The translations under genes were made by a program, and so were the position numbers. This document shows, piece after piece, positions 7,112 to 14,516 of a stretch of 14,635 bases of DNA; the first letter of the stretch is position 1, and the number at the start of each line of letters is the position of its first letter. The notes beneath the pieces were generated by a model. The model made no database searches, was not told the origin of the DNA, and saw only the letters and a program-made list of their open reading frames with translations. Location: positions 1 to 14,635 of the forward strand of contig JAEDNQ010000044.1 of the NCBI GenBank assembly GCA_016302435.1, given 5' to 3'. Origin of the DNA: Bacteroidaceae bacterium. Lineage in GTDB: Bacteria; Bacteroidota; Bacteroidia; Bacteroidales; Bacteroidaceae.

Positions 7112-7121
7112 GGGGGGGCTG

Positions 7122-8519
7122 TTAGTAGGCGTTGCCCTTCTCGCGTCCGAGCATGTTGGTGACTGTCTTGATGATAATCTTTATGTCGAGCCAGAAACTC
7201 CAGTTCTCGATGTATTCTATGTCTTTCTTCACACGTCCCTCCATCTGGTCGATATATCGTGTCTCGCCTCTGAATCCTGACACCTGTGCCAGACCTGTTA
7301 TTCCTGGCTTGACAAAGTGGCGCAGCATGAAGCGGTTGATGAGGGTGGAGTATTCCTCTGTGTGCTTGAGCATGTGAGGTCGAGGACCTACTACTGACAT
7401 GTCGCCAATGAAGACATTGACGAATTGTGGCAGTTCGTCTATGTTGAGTTTGCGCATGAGGTTGCCGAACGGGAACTTGCGAGGGTCGTTTTCTGTTGCC
7501 TGCAAGGTGTCAGCTTCGTTGTTGACCTTCATGGAGCGGAACTTGATGCACTTGAACACCTTTCCGTCGAGACCAGTGCGCTCTTGCAGGAAGAAGACAG
7601 GTCCTGGCGACTGTATCTTGATGACGATGGAGACTATGAGCCATACGATGGGGAAGACGGTAAGGAGCACAACAGTAGAGAAGCAGATGTCGAAGATACG
7701 CTTTATGCACTTATTGACAGGTGTGCGCAGAGGCTCTTCTCTTCTTGCTATGATAGGAATGTCGTTCATGAACGTTATGGCCATCCTGCCTTTGAAGACG
7801 TCGATGGCTGGGATGTAGTAGAAGCGCACGAGGTGATTGTCGCAATATTTGCTTATTATGTTGATTCTCTCTTGCTGCTCCTTGGGAAAGTATGCGTATA
7901 TCTCGTTGACTTCAGGGTGTTCGACCAGCCAGGGATAGAGCTCTTCGACACGGCCTATGCGCAGTTTCTGCATGGCCTCATTGTTCATGTTTCCATTGTA
8001 GAATGTTCCGAGTATGTTGTAGCCGTAGGCGGGGTTGGACATGTGCTCTTGAAGCAAGCCTATTGCAGGCTCGTTTCCCACGAGTACGACATTCTTGATG
8101 TTGTGCTTGTTGGCGCGCAGGTGGGTCAGTGCGTACCTCATGCCCAGACGCTCTAAAATCAGGACTGTGGCGAAGGAGAGCATGGAGTAGCAGAAAAATC
8201 CGCGTGGGAAGTGAGAGTACGGGCGTGTGAAGAGTGTTATGAGCGAGATGAACAGCAGCATAACGAAGCATGTGGTAAGTGCACGCTTGACCACTTCCTC
8301 CCACTTGATGTCTCTGTATTGCAAAATGGATGGATAGAAGGAGAAACTGATGAAGAAACTGAAAACATAAGTAACGACGAGCCATGGAAGGCTTGCTATC
8401 CCGTTGACGGAACCTGGTAGCAGATGCTGCATCAGATAATAGAATCCAATGGTATGTAGCGTCAAGACGCAAATGTCTACTATGAGTATGCCCAATTGTA
8501 TGTTCTTCTCTGTTTTCAT
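7122..8519 (-). CDS. Polyprenyl glycosylphosphotransferase (exopolysaccharide/capsule priming sugar transferase)
   Basis: A 465-residue membrane protein of the WcaJ/WbaP/CpsE class (polyisoprenyl-phosphate hexose-1-phosphate transferases). By family it transfers a sugar-1-phosphate, often glucose or galactose, to undecaprenyl phosphate to begin a capsule or exopolysaccharide repeat unit. Layout: four N-terminal membrane segments (about 8-30, 46-66, 80-97, 107-124), a soluble Rossmann-like part (about 141-245, with NVVLVGNE), another membrane segment (278-300), then the bacterial sugar transferase domain with KFRSM (326-330), DELPQ (361-365), DMSVVGPRPHM (373-383) and KPGITGLAQVSGFRG (404-418). 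All catalytic landmarks are intact and the length is normal. The gene opens the minus-strand block and has a promoter about 160 bases upstream. The sugar specificity cannot be told. Confidence 0.93.
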   Translation of the reverse strand: MKTEKNIQLGILIVDICVLTLHTIGFYYLMQHLLPGSVNGIASLPWLVVTYVFSFFISFSFYPSILQYRDIKWEEVVKRALTTCFVMLLFISLITLFTRPYSHFPRGFFCYSMLSFATVLILERLGMRYALTHLRANKHNIKNVVLVGNEPAIGLLQEHMSNPAYGYNILGTFYNGNMNNEAMQKLRIGRVEELYPWLVEHPEVNEIYAYFPKEQQERINIISKYCDNHLVRFYYIPAIDVFKGRMAITFMNDIPIIARREEPLRTPVNKCIKRIFDICFSTVVLLTVFPIVWLIVSIVIKIQSPGPVFFLQERTGLDGKVFKCIKFRSMKVNNEADTLQATENDPRKFPFGNLMRKLNIDELPQFVNVFIGDMSVVGPRPHMLKHTEEYSTLINRFMLRHFVKPGITGLAQVSGFRGETRYIDQMEGRVKKDIEYIENWSFWLDIKIIIKTVTNMLGREKGNAY

Positions 8520-8679
8520 ATATGTGTGGTTTTATGGGTTTTGTGAATGGGAAGGAAGCAATGTGTTTTGCAGTGCTTTCCCTTTTGTCAACTATTCTCG
8601 TCTTATGAACGCTGCCGGTATGTCCTGCGCTCATGTAAGTTGGAAGGAGCTAATGATGCTCTTGTTTATTTTGCGATTG

Positions 8680-8709
8680 CAAAGTTAGGCATTATTTTTT
8701 ACAATACAA
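8680..8709 (-). promoter_or_regulatory. Bacteroidetes promoter for the sugar transferase gene
   Basis: On the minus strand TTG (8709-8707), 19 bases, then TAACTTTG (8687-8680). Transcription would begin near 8673 and leave a leader of about 150 bases before the ATG at 8519. The leader contains a hairpin close to the start codon (arms 8549-8560 and 8574-8582, with one interior offset) and no ORF I can support. Confidence 0.72.
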
Positions 8710-8759
8710 TGGTAAAAAGAGAAAAAAAAGCATTCTTGTCAATTTTTTTGTTGTTTTTT

Positions 8760-8790
8760 TTGTCTGTCTCAATCAAAAGCACTACTTTTG
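8760..8790 (+). promoter_or_regulatory. Bacteroidetes promoter for the CNNM-tcdA operon
   Basis: TTG (8760-8762, preceded by a T run, so TTTG is also satisfied), 20 bases, then TACTTTTG (8783-8790), a full consensus match. Start is predicted near 8797, leaving a leader of about 195 bases. This promoter is back to back with the minus-strand promoter at 8680-8709; the 50 bases between them consist largely of A and T tracts. Confidence 0.78.
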
Positions 8791-8796
8791 CACTAA

Positions 8797-8992
8797 ACTT
8801 GCGTGTCAGCAGATGCCTCGTCTCGCTCTACGACGGGCGAGAATAGGCTTGACCTCAGTAGCAGGTTCAGTATTAACTAAAAAAACAATAGATGGACTCA
8901 GACAGTTATCCGGCGGAAAACAGTAGCCGCATCCAGAAACACAATTTTACTTACTGTACATTAGTATTCAACAACGACAAAACCGCAAAGGC
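8797..8992 (+). promoter_or_regulatory. Long leader of the CNNM gene with small hairpins
   Basis: From the predicted start to the ATG there are about 196 bases without a supported ORF. The first 75 bases can form hairpins: CTCG 8817-8820 with CGAG 8838-8841, an alternative outer pairing GCCT 8815-8818 with AGGC 8845-8848, and ACCT 8852-8855 with AGGT 8863-8866. The remainder is A-rich and looks unstructured. It could be a regulatory leader, for example metal-responsive given the downstream gene, but I recognise no known riboswitch core. Confidence 0.3.
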
Positions 8993-10087
8993 ATGGATCA
9001 GCAGTTATCACTTTTAATCACGTTCATGCTGTTGGCGTTGGTCATATCGGCAATATGCTCGTTGCTTGAAGCAACAATATTATCTACCCCAATGTCATAC
9101 GTCTCTACCTTAGAGACACAGGGAGTGGCAGGGTGGCAGCGTCTGAAGCAATACAAGACAAACATCGACCGCCCCATCTCAGCAATACTCATCGTCAACA
9201 CTATAGCCAATACGGTGGGAGCATCCCTTGTGGGTTCGCAGGCCGCAGGCTATGCGTCAGTCCACTATCAGGCATCTGACGAGACAAGTTTCTTTGTCGG
9301 AGCAGTATCGGCGGTCTTCACCCTGCTGATACTTATCTTCTCAGAGATTATCCCCAAGACCATAGGCTCTACCTATTGGCGCAAACTGGCTCTTCCTGCC
9401 ACGGGCATCATACATTTTTACATCATCATCACTTACGTTCTCGTCGTCCTGCTCGAACGCCTCACCCGACTCGTCAGCAGCACCTCTCCCCAGGAGTCGG
9501 TCACTCGCGAGGAGGTCTCTGCCATCGTCTCCGTCGGCACGGAAGAAGGAGTCTTAGAGAAGAAAGAGAACCGAATGATACAGCATCTGCTCAGGCTCGA
9601 CAGCATCACCGCCCACGAGATAATGACACCAAGCGTCGTTGTAGCCATGGCAGAGGAAGAGATGAGCCTAAAGGAGTTTTACGAAGACGAAGAATACAAG
9701 AACTACTCTCGCATACCTGTCTACAAAGGAGAAGAGAGCGACTACATAACAGGCTACGTGCTTCGCCAGGAAGTGCTCGAGCGCCTTGCCGAAGACAAAT
9801 TCGACTTCAAACTGGGCGACCTTGCCCGCCCCATCCTGTCCTTCTCCGAAGATGAGGATGTGTCGACCATCTGGGAGAAGCTGCTTGAGAAGAAAGAGCA
9901 CATCTCCATCATCATCGACGAGTACGGATGCTTCCGCGGCATAGTCACCCTCGAAGATGTCATCGAGACCATGCTGGGCTTCGAGATAGTAGACGAGAAA
10001 GACGAGGTCGTAGACATGCAGCAGCTTGCCAAGGAACAGTGGAAGCAGATGCAGAAGGAGCAGCATAAAGCTGGAGAAACAAAGTAG
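8993..10087 (+). CDS. CNNM/CBS-pair membrane protein (CorC/hemolysin family, putative Mg2+ efflux)
   Basis: A 364-residue inner-membrane protein. The CNNM transmembrane domain spans about 8-165 with SLLEATIL (23-30, the usual small-residue/Glu motif), a membrane segment NTIANTVGAS (69-78), and the hallmark SEIIPKTIG (117-125). Two CBS motifs follow (about 205-265 and 275-330), with YSRIPVYKG (238-246) and IIDEYGCFRGIVTLEDVIE (307-325). Family members help magnesium and cobalt homeostasis; CBS pairs sense adenine nucleotides. The usual C-terminal CorC_HlyC domain is absent, leaving a short charged tail, a common shorter form. tcdA starts 8 bases after the stop codon, so the two are an operon driven from 8760-8790. 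Transport function is inferred from family only. Confidence 0.9.
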   Translation: MDQQLSLLITFMLLALVISAICSLLEATILSTPMSYVSTLETQGVAGWQRLKQYKTNIDRPISAILIVNTIANTVGASLVGSQAAGYASVHYQASDETSFFVGAVSAVFTLLILIFSEIIPKTIGSTYWRKLALPATGIIHFYIIITYVLVVLLERLTRLVSSTSPQESVTREEVSAIVSVGTEEGVLEKKENRMIQHLLRLDSITAHEIMTPSVVVAMAEEEMSLKEFYEDEEYKNYSRIPVYKGEESDYITGYVLRQEVLERLAEDKFDFKLGDLARPILSFSEDEDVSTIWEKLLEKKEHISIIIDEYGCFRGIVTLEDVIETMLGFEIVDEKDEVVDMQQLAKEQWKQMQKEQHKAGETK

Positions 10088-10095
10088 GTGATATT

Positions 10096-10875
10096 ATGAC
10101 AAACGAGATATTCAGCAGACAAGAACTGCTATTAGGCACAGAGGCGATGGAGCACATTGCCTCTGTGAGCGTTATAATATTTGGCGTAGGGGGCGTAGGC
10201 TCATGGTGTGCAGAGAGTCTCGTGCGCTCGGGAGTGAGACATCTTACCATTGTTGATTCCGACACGGTATGTATCACAAACGTCAATCGCCAGCTCATGG
10301 CCACCACCTCAACCGTAGGTCAAGTCAAGGTAGACGTCATGAAGCGAAGACTCTTGGACATCAATCCCGAGGCAGAGATAGAAGCTATATGCGGAGTCTA
10401 TAGCGAAGAGACCGCCGACCAGTATGATCTGGACAGCTACGACTACGTCATCGACGCCATCGACTCCTTGCGAGATAAAGCTTGCCTCATACTCCGCGCC
10501 ACACAGTCAACAGCCACCTTCTTCTCCTCTATGGGAGCAGCACTGAAGATGGATCCGACAAAGATTGATGTGGCTGAGTTCTGGAAGGTGAAGGGATGCC
10601 CTCTTGCAGCAGCCTTGAGGCGCAAGTTCAAGCATGCAAAGACGTTCCCCTCTCGCAAGTTCCGATGTGTCTATAGCGAGGAACTTCTCTCCAACCAAGG
10701 AGACGAGACGGCTACCGCAGAGTGTGCCACCAATGGAGCCGATGCCGCTTATCATGCTGGCAGCACCATAAAGGCGAGGGTGAACGGCACTATAGCCCAC
10801 ACCACAGCCATATTCGGCTTCATGCTCGCCGGACTGGCTCTTCAGGATATGGTGTCCGCGTCGGATGAGCGATGA
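10096..10875 (+). CDS. tcdA: tRNA threonylcarbamoyladenosine dehydratase (TcdA/CsdL, ThiF/E1-like)
   Basis: A 259-residue E1-like ATP-dependent enzyme. By family it activates and cyclises t6A at position 37 of ANN-decoding tRNAs to give ct6A. Landmarks are the Rossmann nucleotide loop FGVGGVGS (29-36), DSDTVCITNVNRQ (54-66, with the Asp and Arg used in ATP binding), VIDAIDS (118-124), and the TcdA-typical FRCVYSEELL segment (189-198). The length agrees with E. coli TcdA (about 268). MoeB/ThiF alternatives are less likely because the zinc CxxC pairs of those proteins are missing. It follows the CNNM gene by 8 bases; the operon ends at the terminator just downstream. Confidence 0.92.
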   Translation: MTNEIFSRQELLLGTEAMEHIASVSVIIFGVGGVGSWCAESLVRSGVRHLTIVDSDTVCITNVNRQLMATTSTVGQVKVDVMKRRLLDINPEAEIEAICGVYSEETADQYDLDSYDYVIDAIDSLRDKACLILRATQSTATFFSSMGAALKMDPTKIDVAEFWKVKGCPLAAALRRKFKHAKTFPSRKFRCVYSEELLSNQGDETATAECATNGADAAYHAGSTIKARVNGTIAHTTAIFGFMLAGLALQDMVSASDER

Positions 10876-10907
10876 TGCTACTTCGCCTCGCAGGACTTAT
10901 CCATAGT

Positions 10908-10957
10908 ACAACTCGATGAATGCCTTCACTGTGATGGTGTTCATCGAGTTGTTTTTT
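10908..10957 (+). terminator. Intrinsic terminator of the CNNM-tcdA operon
   Basis: CAACTCGATGAA (10909-10920) pairs perfectly with TTCATCGAGTTG (10940-10951), plus one A-T pair outside (10908-10952), closing a 19-base loop and followed by six T (10952-10957). On the minus strand no T run follows the stem, so it acts for the plus strand. Its 3' arm is also the last coding bases and stop codon of the convergent permease gene ending at 10941. Confidence 0.9.
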
Positions 10958-12239
10958 GTCCTTTGTCCCTCTTCAGCTCAGCGAACGTGCTGAAGACGGC
11001 ATAGGTGATGACTCCAACGACAATGCCGTCGCTTATGCTGCCAGTGATGGTCATCATCAATATTATGAGCACGGAAGGTATGGCCTCTACAGGATTGCTG
11101 AGATTGATATGTCTGATGGCTGAAAACATGTGGAAACTGACTATCAACATGATAGCACCTGTGACCACTCCTGGTATAGCGAGGAAGATAGGGGAGGCAA
11201 AGATGGCCAGTATGAAGCAGATGGCAGTAGTGAACGACGTGATGCCTGTGCGTCCTCCCTCAGCCACACCTGCCGCACTCTCTAAATAGCTCGTGCATGT
11301 TGTGGTGCCGAAGATGCCGCTGAGAATCGAACTGATGGCATCTACCTGCATGATGTGCGACATGCGTATGACACGTCCATTCGGCCTGCTCATGCTGCTG
11401 TTGCCCAACACTCCCAGCGATGTGCCTATGGTGTCAAACATGTCGAGGAACAGGATGGATATGACACACACGAGCATGTCGATAGACACCACATCGCTGC
11501 TCCATTCCATCTGGCACAGAAGGGGCAGAGGCGATTCGGGCATTTTTATTACAGAGTCTATATGAGTCAGCCCCATGGGTATGCCAATTATGGTGGCGAC
11601 GGTAATGGTGATGAAGATTGCACCTCTCACCTTGTTTATTATGAGCATGCCGGCAAGGATGAGACATAAGGCGAAGAGCTGCTTTTCTGGTTCGGTGACG
11701 AAACTAGCCAGCGATACTATCGACGTGCTTGAGGTGGCAAGGCCTGCGCTCTTCAGTCCGAGAGAAGCCAAGAAGAATCCCACCCCCACTCCAATGGCGC
11801 TGCGCAGCGATATGGGTATACACTCTATGATGAGTGTGCGCCAGCTTGAGAAAGACAGGATTGTGAATATCACGCCTTCAATGAAAATGGCAGTCAGAGC
11901 AAAGTGCCATGAGTACCCCATGGTGGTGCATACTGTTCCGCTGATGAAGTACAGCAGTCCCACTCCTGGAGCCACCGCAAGAGGCCTTTTCGCATATACA
12001 GCCATGAGCATGGTGCTCAGAGCGCTCACCAAGGCTGTGGCTGTGAACATGGCTCCTGTGGGAAAGGCGTCTTCCGCTCCACCTATGCCTTTGAAGGCGT
12101 TGGGTGCTAGCGCCAGGATATAGGCCATGACAACAAACGTACTCAGTCCTGCAAATATCTCTGTCTTGACAGAATGCACCTTGTGTCTGAATCCAAAGAC
12201 GTTATGTATTCTCCGTATGTTCTTTTTTTCCTTTTTCAT
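10941..12239 (-). CDS. NCS2 permease, AzgA-like purine (hypoxanthine/guanine/adenine) transporter
   Basis: A 432-residue inner-membrane transporter of the nucleobase-cation symporter 2 family, AzgA/GhxP/PurP branch, with around 12-14 membrane segments. Evidence: TEIFAGLSTFVVMAYIL (26-42), RPLAVAPGVGLLYF (85-98, the AzgA position usually reading APGMGLNAFF), FLDMFDTIGT (264-273) and GTTTCTSYLESAAGVAEGGR (311-330), the hallmark of this branch. The substrate is likely a purine base taken up with protons; which one cannot be told. The normally conserved MGLNA reads VGLLY, so specificity may differ from E. coli homologues. Its start overlaps the end of the preceding permease gene by 38 bases, implying co-transcription and coupled translation. 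Its last four codons and stop lie in the tcdA terminator stem and T run. Confidence 0.9.
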   Translation of the reverse strand: MKKEKKNIRRIHNVFGFRHKVHSVKTEIFAGLSTFVVMAYILALAPNAFKGIGGAEDAFPTGAMFTATALVSALSTMLMAVYAKRPLAVAPGVGLLYFISGTVCTTMGYSWHFALTAIFIEGVIFTILSFSSWRTLIIECIPISLRSAIGVGVGFFLASLGLKSAGLATSSTSIVSLASFVTEPEKQLFALCLILAGMLIINKVRGAIFITITVATIIGIPMGLTHIDSVIKMPESPLPLLCQMEWSSDVVSIDMLVCVISILFLDMFDTIGTSLGVLGNSSMSRPNGRVIRMSHIMQVDAISSILSGIFGTTTCTSYLESAAGVAEGGRTGITSFTTAICFILAIFASPIFLAIPGVVTGAIMLIVSFHMFSAIRHINLSNPVEAIPSVLIILMMTITGSISDGIVVGVITYAVFSTFAELKRDKGQKTTR

Positions 12240-13500
12240 TGTTTTGAGGTATTGCGATGTTCAATATCAGACCGAGGATAAAGCTCGCATTCAGAGGAGA
12301 CAAATATGTGGAGCCTATAGGAATGCCTGCATTGCAGAATGTCTTCAGTATGATATACATGCCTATGATGCCTATGCTGATGCCTATGGTTCGCTTCCTC
12401 CATCGTTTCCCTTCCCCTTGTCTCAAGGTGCGCCATCCCACGAGCATCACCATGAGGTACATGATGATGGTAATGGCAGCGATGACGGCAGGTGGTATGA
12501 TGCCCACAATGATGGTCAGCTTAGGACAGAAGGATAGCACTATCATCATTATGGCCGTCATTCTCAGTATGCGGGCATCACAGATTTTGTTGAGCTCTAT
12601 CAGTCCTGTCGTTTGAGTGTAAGCCGTGTTGGGGCTGGCTCCGAAGACAGCTGCAAGGATGATGGTGAGTCCGTTGGCGCTTATGGTGCGTCGCAATCCC
12701 ACAGCGTGCATGTATTCCACTTGAGTGGAGCGAGAGATTGCGATGATGTCTGAGAGGTGCTCCCCTATGGCAATGAACGATAGGGGAATGACTGTCACAA
12801 CAGTAACTCTCAACATTTCCCAGTCCAGATGTTCCAGAATGCGAAACGCCATGAAGTCATACTTAAAGGGCGATGCCATCCAAGGAAATTGGTCATACAT
12901 GTCTATAGGTATGTTCCCTCTCAAGGCTGCGGCGATGACGCCAGCTGCAATGCCTATGTTGATGGAAATGATGCGTGACATGCCCCGTAAGAAAAACTGC
13001 GCTATGGCTGCGGCTATGATGGCTATACTGCCTGCTATCCAGTCGCTCATGAACGAAAGGGTGGAGGTGGTGAGCATGTCAATGCCCAATATAATGATGA
13101 TTGGACCTGCCAACGCAGTGGAGAACAGGCGGTTGATCAGATGTCTTGGCAGCAGCCTGACGAGCTGCCCCGCAATCATGTATATCACACCGACAATGAA
13201 AGAACCGAAGCACACATAGCACAGGGCTATGTCGTTGGGGATGCCTCTGGCCAGGGCAGTCTGCCTTATGAAAATCAGTCCTGCCAGTACGGTGAAGGAG
13301 GTGCTGAGATAGAGTGGCAGTTTGCCGTATGTGAAATAGTGGAACAGCAGTGTGGCCACACCGGAGAAGAACATGGAAGTGTATATGGGCAGTCCGAGGA
13401 CTATAGGCACAAACAACGTGCCCAAGAAGACGGCCATGAGATGCTGGAATGCCAGTCCGTATCGCACGGCCGCAGGCATATGTTGAGTGTTGTGTATCAT
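12202..13500 (-). CDS. NCS2 permease, uracil/xanthine type
   Basis: A 432-residue inner-membrane NCS2 (UraA/XanQ/PbuX type) nucleobase:H+ symporter with about 14 membrane segments. Key substrate-site regions: AIGEHLSDIIAIS (244-256, Glu247 and Asp251) and GASPNTAYTQTTGLIEL (287-303, Gln296). Glu-x3-Asp plus a Gln matches the pattern of xanthine carriers such as XanQ (Glu272, Asp276, Gln324), whereas UraA has Glu-x3-His and a Glu at the last site; the PNTAY stretch, however, is UraA-like. Xanthine or another oxidised purine is thus favoured over uracil, by inference. The ATG overlaps the stop codon of the HisKA protein as ATGA (13497-13500), and the 3' end overlaps the AzgA-like gene by 38 bases: three tightly linked genes. 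Confidence 0.9.
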   Translation of the reverse strand: MIHNTQHMPAAVRYGLAFQHLMAVFLGTLFVPIVLGLPIYTSMFFSGVATLLFHYFTYGKLPLYLSTSFTVLAGLIFIRQTALARGIPNDIALCYVCFGSFIVGVIYMIAGQLVRLLPRHLINRLFSTALAGPIIIILGIDMLTTSTLSFMSDWIAGSIAIIAAAIAQFFLRGMSRIISINIGIAAGVIAAALRGNIPIDMYDQFPWMASPFKYDFMAFRILEHLDWEMLRVTVVTVIPLSFIAIGEHLSDIIAISRSTQVEYMHAVGLRRTISANGLTIILAAVFGASPNTAYTQTTGLIELNKICDARILRMTAIMMIVLSFCPKLTIIVGIIPPAVIAAITIIMYLMVMLVGWRTLRQGEGKRWRKRTIGISIGIIGMYIILKTFCNAGIPIGSTYLSPLNASFILGLILNIAIPQNNEKGKKEHTENT

Positions 13501-14156
13501 GAAGTCTGGTCGGATTGTGAGTAAGCGAATTCTGATTTGCGGTTGTCTGGATAGTAGAAGGCGAAGTCCGTATGCAGTCCTCCCGCTTCAGCAGACTCAA
13601 GTTTGAGCACAGACTCCACGTCAGAGAGGCTGTCCAGTTTCTCAAGCTTTGCCGCCACTGTGTCAATATTTTCTACGACCTTTGTCAGATGCTGGCAACT
13701 CTCAAGCAGGGCTGCGAGCACCTCCTTGCGCTCATCTTCCTCCATGGGGATGTTGTCATCTGCCAACACCTGTGTGAATCCGTATACCTGTCCGAGAGGA
13801 GTGCGTATCTCGTGAGCGAGATTCTTTGTATATATGCTCTTCATCTGCGACTGCAGTTCAGCATAGTCTCTTGAGTCGGCCGCCTCCTTGTGCGCTCTTT
13901 GCAGCGCACGGTTCTTGCGCTCGAGCATCATCACGTGCTTGCGGTGATGCTCCTTCATGCCCCACATGAAGAATATCATCATCACGCAGATGACCACGCA
14001 TAGCGAGAGAAAATTGACCTTCGACCTCACTTGCAGCAGATTTATTTCTGCTTGCAGTTCGGCCGCAGTAGCACCCGAGGCGTTGATGGCTGCTATGCCC
14101 ATGCCAAAGAGACAAAGGCCTGCTTTCTTAAGATTGTTGATTACGCTTGCTTTCAT
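13497..14156 (-). CDS. Membrane-anchored HisKA-domain protein without a kinase ATPase domain
   Basis: A 219-residue protein. It has an N-terminal signal-like hydrophobic segment (about 11-31, ending SGATAA), a short putatively periplasmic stretch, a transmembrane helix (48-66), a basic/charged coiled-coil linker (68-105), and a histidine-kinase dimerisation/phosphoacceptor domain with KNLAHEIRTPLGQVYGFTQV (111-130; His115 is the phosphoacceptor) and a second helix to about 175. It then ends in a 40-residue Ser/acidic tail. A full kinase would carry about 110 more residues of HATPase_c (N, G boxes); none is present, and the stop codon overlaps the permease ATG, so the short form looks native. 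It might be a phosphotransfer hub or a heterodimer partner for another kinase. It is the first gene of the nucleobase uptake operon. Confidence 0.85.
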   Translation of the reverse strand: MKASVINNLKKAGLCLFGMGIAAINASGATAAELQAEINLLQVRSKVNFLSLCVVICVMMIFFMWGMKEHHRKHVMMLERKNRALQRAHKEAADSRDYAELQSQMKSIYTKNLAHEIRTPLGQVYGFTQVLADDNIPMEEDERKEVLAALLESCQHLTKVVENIDTVAAKLEKLDSLSDVESVLKLESAEAGGLHTDFAFYYPDNRKSEFAYSQSDQTS

Positions 14157-14307
14157 GTCGTTGTACTTCTTTTGTTGTGGCGGTTACCGAAATGAATCAA
14201 GTCACTTACTATTTTCTGTGGGTTTGAAAACAAAACAGCCCGTCTGTAATGGAAAATGTATATTACCTTAACATAATGTTTGCAGTTAGCTAAGACTGAT
14301 TTCGCTA

Positions 14308-14336
14308 CAAATTTACATAAAAATCCCAAAAGCCAA
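14308..14336 (-). promoter_or_regulatory. Probable promoter of the HisKA-permease operon
   Basis: Minus strand TTG (14336-14334), 18 bases, TAAATTTG (14315-14308). The -7 box is perfect; the spacer is one base shorter than the usual 19-21. The leader to the ATG at 14156 would be about 145 bases. It lies at the edge of an AT-rich stretch running to about 14510. Confidence 0.55.
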
Positions 14337-14393
14337 TGACAAAAGTCGGGAAAAATGCATTTTGGTTCTGAATTTTGTATAGCCAATGGCAAA
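14331..14393. repeat. Short direct repeat pair, AGCCAATGRCAAA, 50 bases apart
   Basis: AGCCAATGACAAA (14331-14343) and AGCCAATGGCAAA (14381-14393) match at 12 of 13 positions with a 50-base period. The first copy overlaps the -33 element of the predicted promoter at 14308-14336. The placement would suit a regulator binding site on the same face of DNA about five turns apart. Confidence 0.65.
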
Positions 14394-14516
14394 TTTGTCC
14401 TGAAGGTTCATATTTTTGGACAAATAACTAAAACTCTCGTAATAAATTTAATACTCAACACAAAATTTAATTCATGTAAAAATAATAGTCATTTTACACA
14501 CCTACTTATGCCAAAG

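Noticed and set aside
7425..8156. Plus-strand open frame of 243 codons opposite the sugar transferase gene.
   Set aside because: Antisense shadow of a gene with intact catalytic motifs.
11575..12123. Plus-strand open frame of 182 codons opposite the AzgA-like permease.
   Set aside because: Antisense shadow; Met/Ala/Pro-rich translation without domain features.
14153..14392. Minus-strand 79-codon frame upstream of the HisKA gene.
   Set aside because: It covers the predicted promoter and AT-rich leader and shows no recognisable feature.
14411..14418. Plus-strand -7-like box TATTTTTG.
   Set aside because: No TTG or TTTG at the right distance upstream and no gene downstream in the window.
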